From CBDDBX01 sp965225955 (GTDB lineage Bacteria; Acidobacteriota; Aminicenantia; UBA2199): DNA of 64,000 nt. Under the pieces are notes generated by a model. It did no database searches and was not told the DNA's origin. It worked only from the letters and a program-made list of their open reading frames with translations. The stretch covers positions 69,523 through 133,522 of the forward strand of contig CBDDBX010000019.1 in NCBI GenBank assembly GCA_965225955.1. Direction: 5' to 3'. Positions 63,704 through 64,000 of this stretch are shown in pieces; within the stretch, counting starts at the first letter, position 1; every line of letters starts with the position of its first letter. Made by a program: the position numbers and the translations under genes.

Positions 63704-63712
63704 TATTAATAA

Positions 63713-64000
63713 TTATTTTTCTTCAACGTGGAGCTGAACAGTATATGTTGCTCCATAGGCATCTACACGACCATAAAGTTTTTTTCCATCGCCGCGGTCA
63801 TCAAATCTGAAGTAGAGTACCGACTTCTCTTCACGGAGAATAGTTGCTCCCAGAAGTTCAAGAGCGTTTTTATAGTTCTTTACAACTTCAAGTCTTGATA
63901 TAGATTTATCAGGAGTTCCATCTTTTTTAAAGAATTTATACCAGACTTTTACTGAAGGTCCTTTTATATCCAGATGGGGTCTTTTGTTACCCTGCTTCAG
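63713..64000 (-). CDS. Pre-OmpA-like envelope protein (5' partial, C-terminal 95 residues)
   Basis: The frame is open from the window edge (64000) to TAA at 63713-63715, with no start codon inside. SISRLEVVKNYKNALELLGATIL matches the 'LEVxRNYxxALxxxG' segment found in the N-terminal domain of OmpA-like envelope proteins, followed by strands (KSVLYFRFDD, ATYTVQLHVEEK). The protein ends there without the OmpA peptidoglycan-binding domain that usually follows. It may be a stand-alone version or lack that domain. Assignment is moderate because the start is unseen. Confidence 0.45.
   Translation of the reverse strand: MKQGNKRPHLDIKGPSVKVWYKFFKKDGTPDKSISRLEVVKNYKNALELLGATILREEKSVLYFRFDDRGDGKKLYGRVDAYGATYTVQLHVEEK

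Noticed and set aside
1..64000. tRNA, rRNA or riboswitch genes
   Set aside because: No cloverleaf with a GTTCRA loop and no conserved rRNA or known riboswitch core was seen by eye. A covariance-model scan would be needed to exclude small RNAs.

Overview
The window is A+T-rich, coding-dense DNA from a Gram-negative-type (diderm) bacterium. Supporting signs are a long surface-polysaccharide cluster, an outer-membrane-type beta-barrel protein, a pre-OmpA-like protein, Shine-Dalgarno sites of the AGGAG type and a normal rpmE-prfA-prmC translation block. Large FtsX/MacB-type permeases and TPR-linked serine/threonine kinases are typical of Bacteroidetes-related, Aminicenantes/Acidobacteria-like and other poorly cultured lineages. 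I cannot fix the phylum from this window alone.

Region 1 (1-31.7 kb, all + strand) is a surface glycan (O-antigen/capsule-like) cluster with many 1-11 nt gene overlaps. It encodes nucleotide-sugar enzymes: SDR epimerases, a WbpB/WbpD/aminotransferase-like trio, a sugar N-formyltransferase, a second DegT aminotransferase and a CMP-sugar synthetase-like enzyme. It also has GT2, GT4 and GT-B glycosyltransferases, two GT39-like membrane proteins, methyltransferases, a radical-SAM protein, an LPG-synthase-like flippase-fold protein and an SGNH hydrolase. A 1408-residue GT2/GT-B/GT-B/methyltransferase fusion is followed by unfused paralogues of the same modules in the same order. Two genes here carry single-base frame disruptions.

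Region 2 (31.8-37.5 kb) is mixed: a tiny secreted peptide, an FtsX-family permease (-), a GPP34/GOLPH3-like protein with a small membrane protein, a LysE-type exporter, a VOC protein and a flavodoxin-ferredoxin protein (-).

Region 3 (37.5-55 kb) is the accessory region. Three tandem serine/threonine kinase genes share an almost identical kinase module. The two full-length copies also share an identical 3' tail, but their sensor/TPR middles are strongly diverged. The third copy has lost its sensor. The array sits in repeat-rich intergenic DNA and is followed by a TdeIII-like restriction enzyme, a C5 cytosine methyltransferase and a frame-disrupted HNH endonuclease, then by a fourth, divergent kinase of the same architecture. 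Convergent to that is an ECF sigma factor / membrane anti-sigma-like protein / outer-membrane caspase operon.

Region 4 (55-64 kb) contains remnants of an AraC-AzlC-AzlD locus, a secreted hypothetical protein, a metallophosphoesterase, a GrpB-family protein, a B12-binding radical-SAM protein and a GH18 protein with a small ORF. The last two are bracketed by an inverted pair of ~155 bp MITE-like elements, one of which supplies the stop codon of prmC. The window ends with prmC, prfA, rpmE and a truncated pre-OmpA-like gene.

The strongest candidates for something undescribed are the mosaic kinase array with swapped sensor domains next to a restriction/caspase neighbourhood, and the four-module glycosyltransferase fusion beside its unfused counterparts.
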